The notes under the pieces: model-generated
The model's input: only the letters and a program-made list of their open reading frames with translations
Database searches by the model: none
What the model was told of the DNA's origin: nothing
Shown here: positions 63,015 through 64,000 of the stretch, piece after piece
How the letters are laid out: every line of letters starts with the position of its first letter
Position numbering within the stretch: position 1 is the stretch's first letter
Assembly (NCBI GenBank): GCA_963974055.1
Contig: CAXBCP010000005.1
Span: 62,001 to 126,000 of the forward strand
Direction of reading: 5' to 3'
DNA: 64,000 nt
Origin: CAXBCP01 sp963974055
GTDB lineage: Bacteria > Pseudomonadota > Alphaproteobacteria > MPNO01 > UBA830
Translations under genes and position numbers: made by a program

Positions 63015-63812
63015 ATGGCACCGACCAAAAAAGAACAGGCGATCACTGACGCGGCAAAAAGAATCCGAACCGCGTGGAAGAACGGCAAAACCACCAAACC
63101 GATCCGCGATGCATTGCCCAAGGGCGATATCGAGGCGGCCTACGCGATCCAGCAGACCAATACCGATATCTGGATCAAGGAAGGCCGGCGGGTTATCGGC
63201 CGCAAGATCGGCCTGACCGCCAAGGCGGTCCAGACGCAGCTTGGCGTCGACCAGCCCGATTACGGCATCATCTACGCCGACATGGCCATGGTCGACGGCG
63301 ACGAGATCGATTTCAAGTCCGTCTCCCAGCCCAAGGCCGAAGCCGAGGTCGCTCTTGTCCTCGGGGACGATCTGGATTTCGACCAGATCACCCTGCTCGA
63401 CCTGATCGGCGCTACCGCCTATGCCCTGCCCGCCATCGAAGTGGTCGGCAGCCGTATCGCCAACTGGGATATCAACATTCTCGACACCATCGCCGATAAC
63501 GCTTCTTCCGGGATGATCGTTCTCGGTACCCGGCCGGTGCTGCTCGACGATGTCGATCTGCGGATGTGCGGCATGGTGATGGAAAACAAGGGCGAACAGG
63601 TATCCGTCGGCGCCGGCGTGGCCTGTCTCGGCAATCCGCTGAACGCCGCCGTCTGGCTGGCGCGCAAGATGGTCGATGTCGGCATGCCGCTTTGTGCCGG
63701 CGACGTCATCATGACCGGCGCACTCGGTCCGATGGCCCCGATCGGGCCCGGCGAAGTAATCGAAGCGCGCATTTCAGGGCTCGGCAGCGTCCGCGCCGCA
63801 TTTTCAGACTAA
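63015..63812 (+). CDS. 2-keto-4-pentenoate hydratase (MhpD/DmpE-like)
   Basis: A 265-residue FAH-superfamily hydratase that adds water to 2-hydroxypenta-2,4-dienoate to give 4-hydroxy-2-oxovalerate. [36 protein letters not shown] and [16 protein letters not shown] (magnesium ligands in the Glu pair) are close to E. coli MhpD. 4-oxalocrotonate decarboxylase is a homologue but fits less well. It stands between HMSD and the acetaldehyde dehydrogenase, the expected order. Confidence 0.92.
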   Translation: MAPTKKEQAITDAAKRIRTAWKNGKTTKPIRDALPKGDIEAAYAIQQTNTDIWIKEGRRVIGRKIGLTAKAVQTQLGVDQPDYGIIYADMAMVDGDEIDFKSVSQPKAEAEVALVLGDDLDFDQITLLDLIGATAYALPAIEVVGSRIANWDINILDTIADNASSGMIVLGTRPVLLDDVDLRMCGMVMENKGEQVSVGAGVACLGNPLNAAVWLARKMVDVGMPLCAGDVIMTGALGPMAPIGPGEVIEARISGLGSVRAAFSD

Positions 63813-63830
63813 TTTCAAGTGAGGTTTTAA

Positions 63831-64000
63831 ATGGCCAGCAAAGCAAAAGTAGCCATCGTCGGCTCCGGCAATATCGGCACCGACCTGATGATCAAGATCA
63901 TGCGCACCTCGGAAACGCTGGAGATGGGCGTCATGGTCGGTATCGATCCTGACTCCGACGGTCTGGCGCGCGCAAAGAAATTCGGCTTTGCGACGACGCA
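63831..64000 (+). CDS. Acetaldehyde dehydrogenase (acylating), cut by window end
   Basis: The first 56 codons. The opening [20 protein letters not shown] with the Rossmann glycines and [18 protein letters not shown] matches DmpF/MhpF, which turns acetaldehyde to acetyl-CoA in complex with 4-hydroxy-2-oxovalerate aldolase. GAGG lies 8 bases before the ATG. It is partial on the right; the aldolase gene probably follows. Confidence 0.9.
   Translation, partial: MASKAKVAIVGSGNIGTDLMIKIMRTSETLEMGVMVGIDPDSDGLARAKKFGFATT

Overview
The window reads as an alphaproteobacterial chromosome segment, most likely from the Rhodospirillales or a neighbouring, possibly marine, order; that placement is inference from gene content and order. 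Signs are an RpoH-type sigma factor, an LdtR-type MarR regulator, the folK-rpoZ-rsh-pdxJ-acpS-lepB-rnc-era-recO-parC block, dapA-smpB, a bactofilin next to an M23 peptidase, a TRAP transporter with double-length small permease, and CtrA-like TTAA-N7-TTAA boxes. Base composition is GC-rich and coding density is very high. No gap of more than about 270 bases lacks a gene. There is no CRISPR array, insertion sequence, prophage or rRNA; one tRNA-Gly(CCC) is present.

Layout. 1-13 kb: a Cys-tailed MarR regulator divergent from rpoH, an LdtR-like regulator divergent from metY-hemB, a LonB-like protease, an ACT-domain regulator, a penicillin-acylase-type hydrolase overlapping a threonine dehydratase, and a flavin reductase. 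12.3-14.8 kb: an unusual three-gene minus-strand operon (PaaI thioesterase, PhtD-like protein, MetE-like methyltransferase). 15-23 kb: motAB, bpt and a TRAP system (DctP, terminator-like hairpin, DctQ, DctM with a 318-residue helical tail). 22.9-32.9 kb: the housekeeping minus-strand block from folK down to parC. 33-36.4 kb: an NYN nuclease overlapping a family-5-like uracil-DNA glycosylase, then dapA-smpB-sulfite-oxidase-like on the minus strand. 36.6-41.2 kb: a lytic transglycosylase, then L-2-haloacid dehalogenase, alpha/beta hydrolase and a second threonine/serine dehydratase. 41.2-43.3 kb: bactofilin, M23 peptidase and a small membrane protein.

The accessory catabolic part runs from 43.4 kb to the right edge. 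A Rieske ferredoxin, an unknown small protein and an amidohydrolase form one operon. A minus-strand cluster (45.5-50.6 kb) encodes a GNAT protein, a gentisate-dioxygenase-like bicupin, two FAH-family hydrolases, an enolase-superfamily enzyme and a small protein resembling archaeal CTP-dependent riboflavin kinase. Beyond the tRNA a second minus-strand cluster (50.9-55.9 kb) carries class II aldolase, methyltransferase, SDR, ChaC-like cyclotransferase, EamA exporter and CaiB CoA-transferase. Three overlapping TauE/SafE permease genes, a molybdopterin oxidoreductase and a RidA-like protein follow on the plus strand. A truncated metallo-beta-lactamase-fold gene precedes the start of a meta-cleavage operon (semialdehyde dehydrogenase, 2-keto-4-pentenoate hydratase, acetaldehyde dehydrogenase cut by the window edge). 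Together these genes point to use of aromatic and organic acids from dissolved organic matter.

The observations most worth a second look are the bacterial DUF120/RibK-like gene inside a catabolic operon, the three-gene thioesterase/PhtD/MetE-like operon, the helical tail on the TRAP permease, the triple TauE array beside a molybdoenzyme, the Rieske-unknown-amidohydrolase operon, and CtrA-like boxes before motA and the lytic transglycosylase gene.
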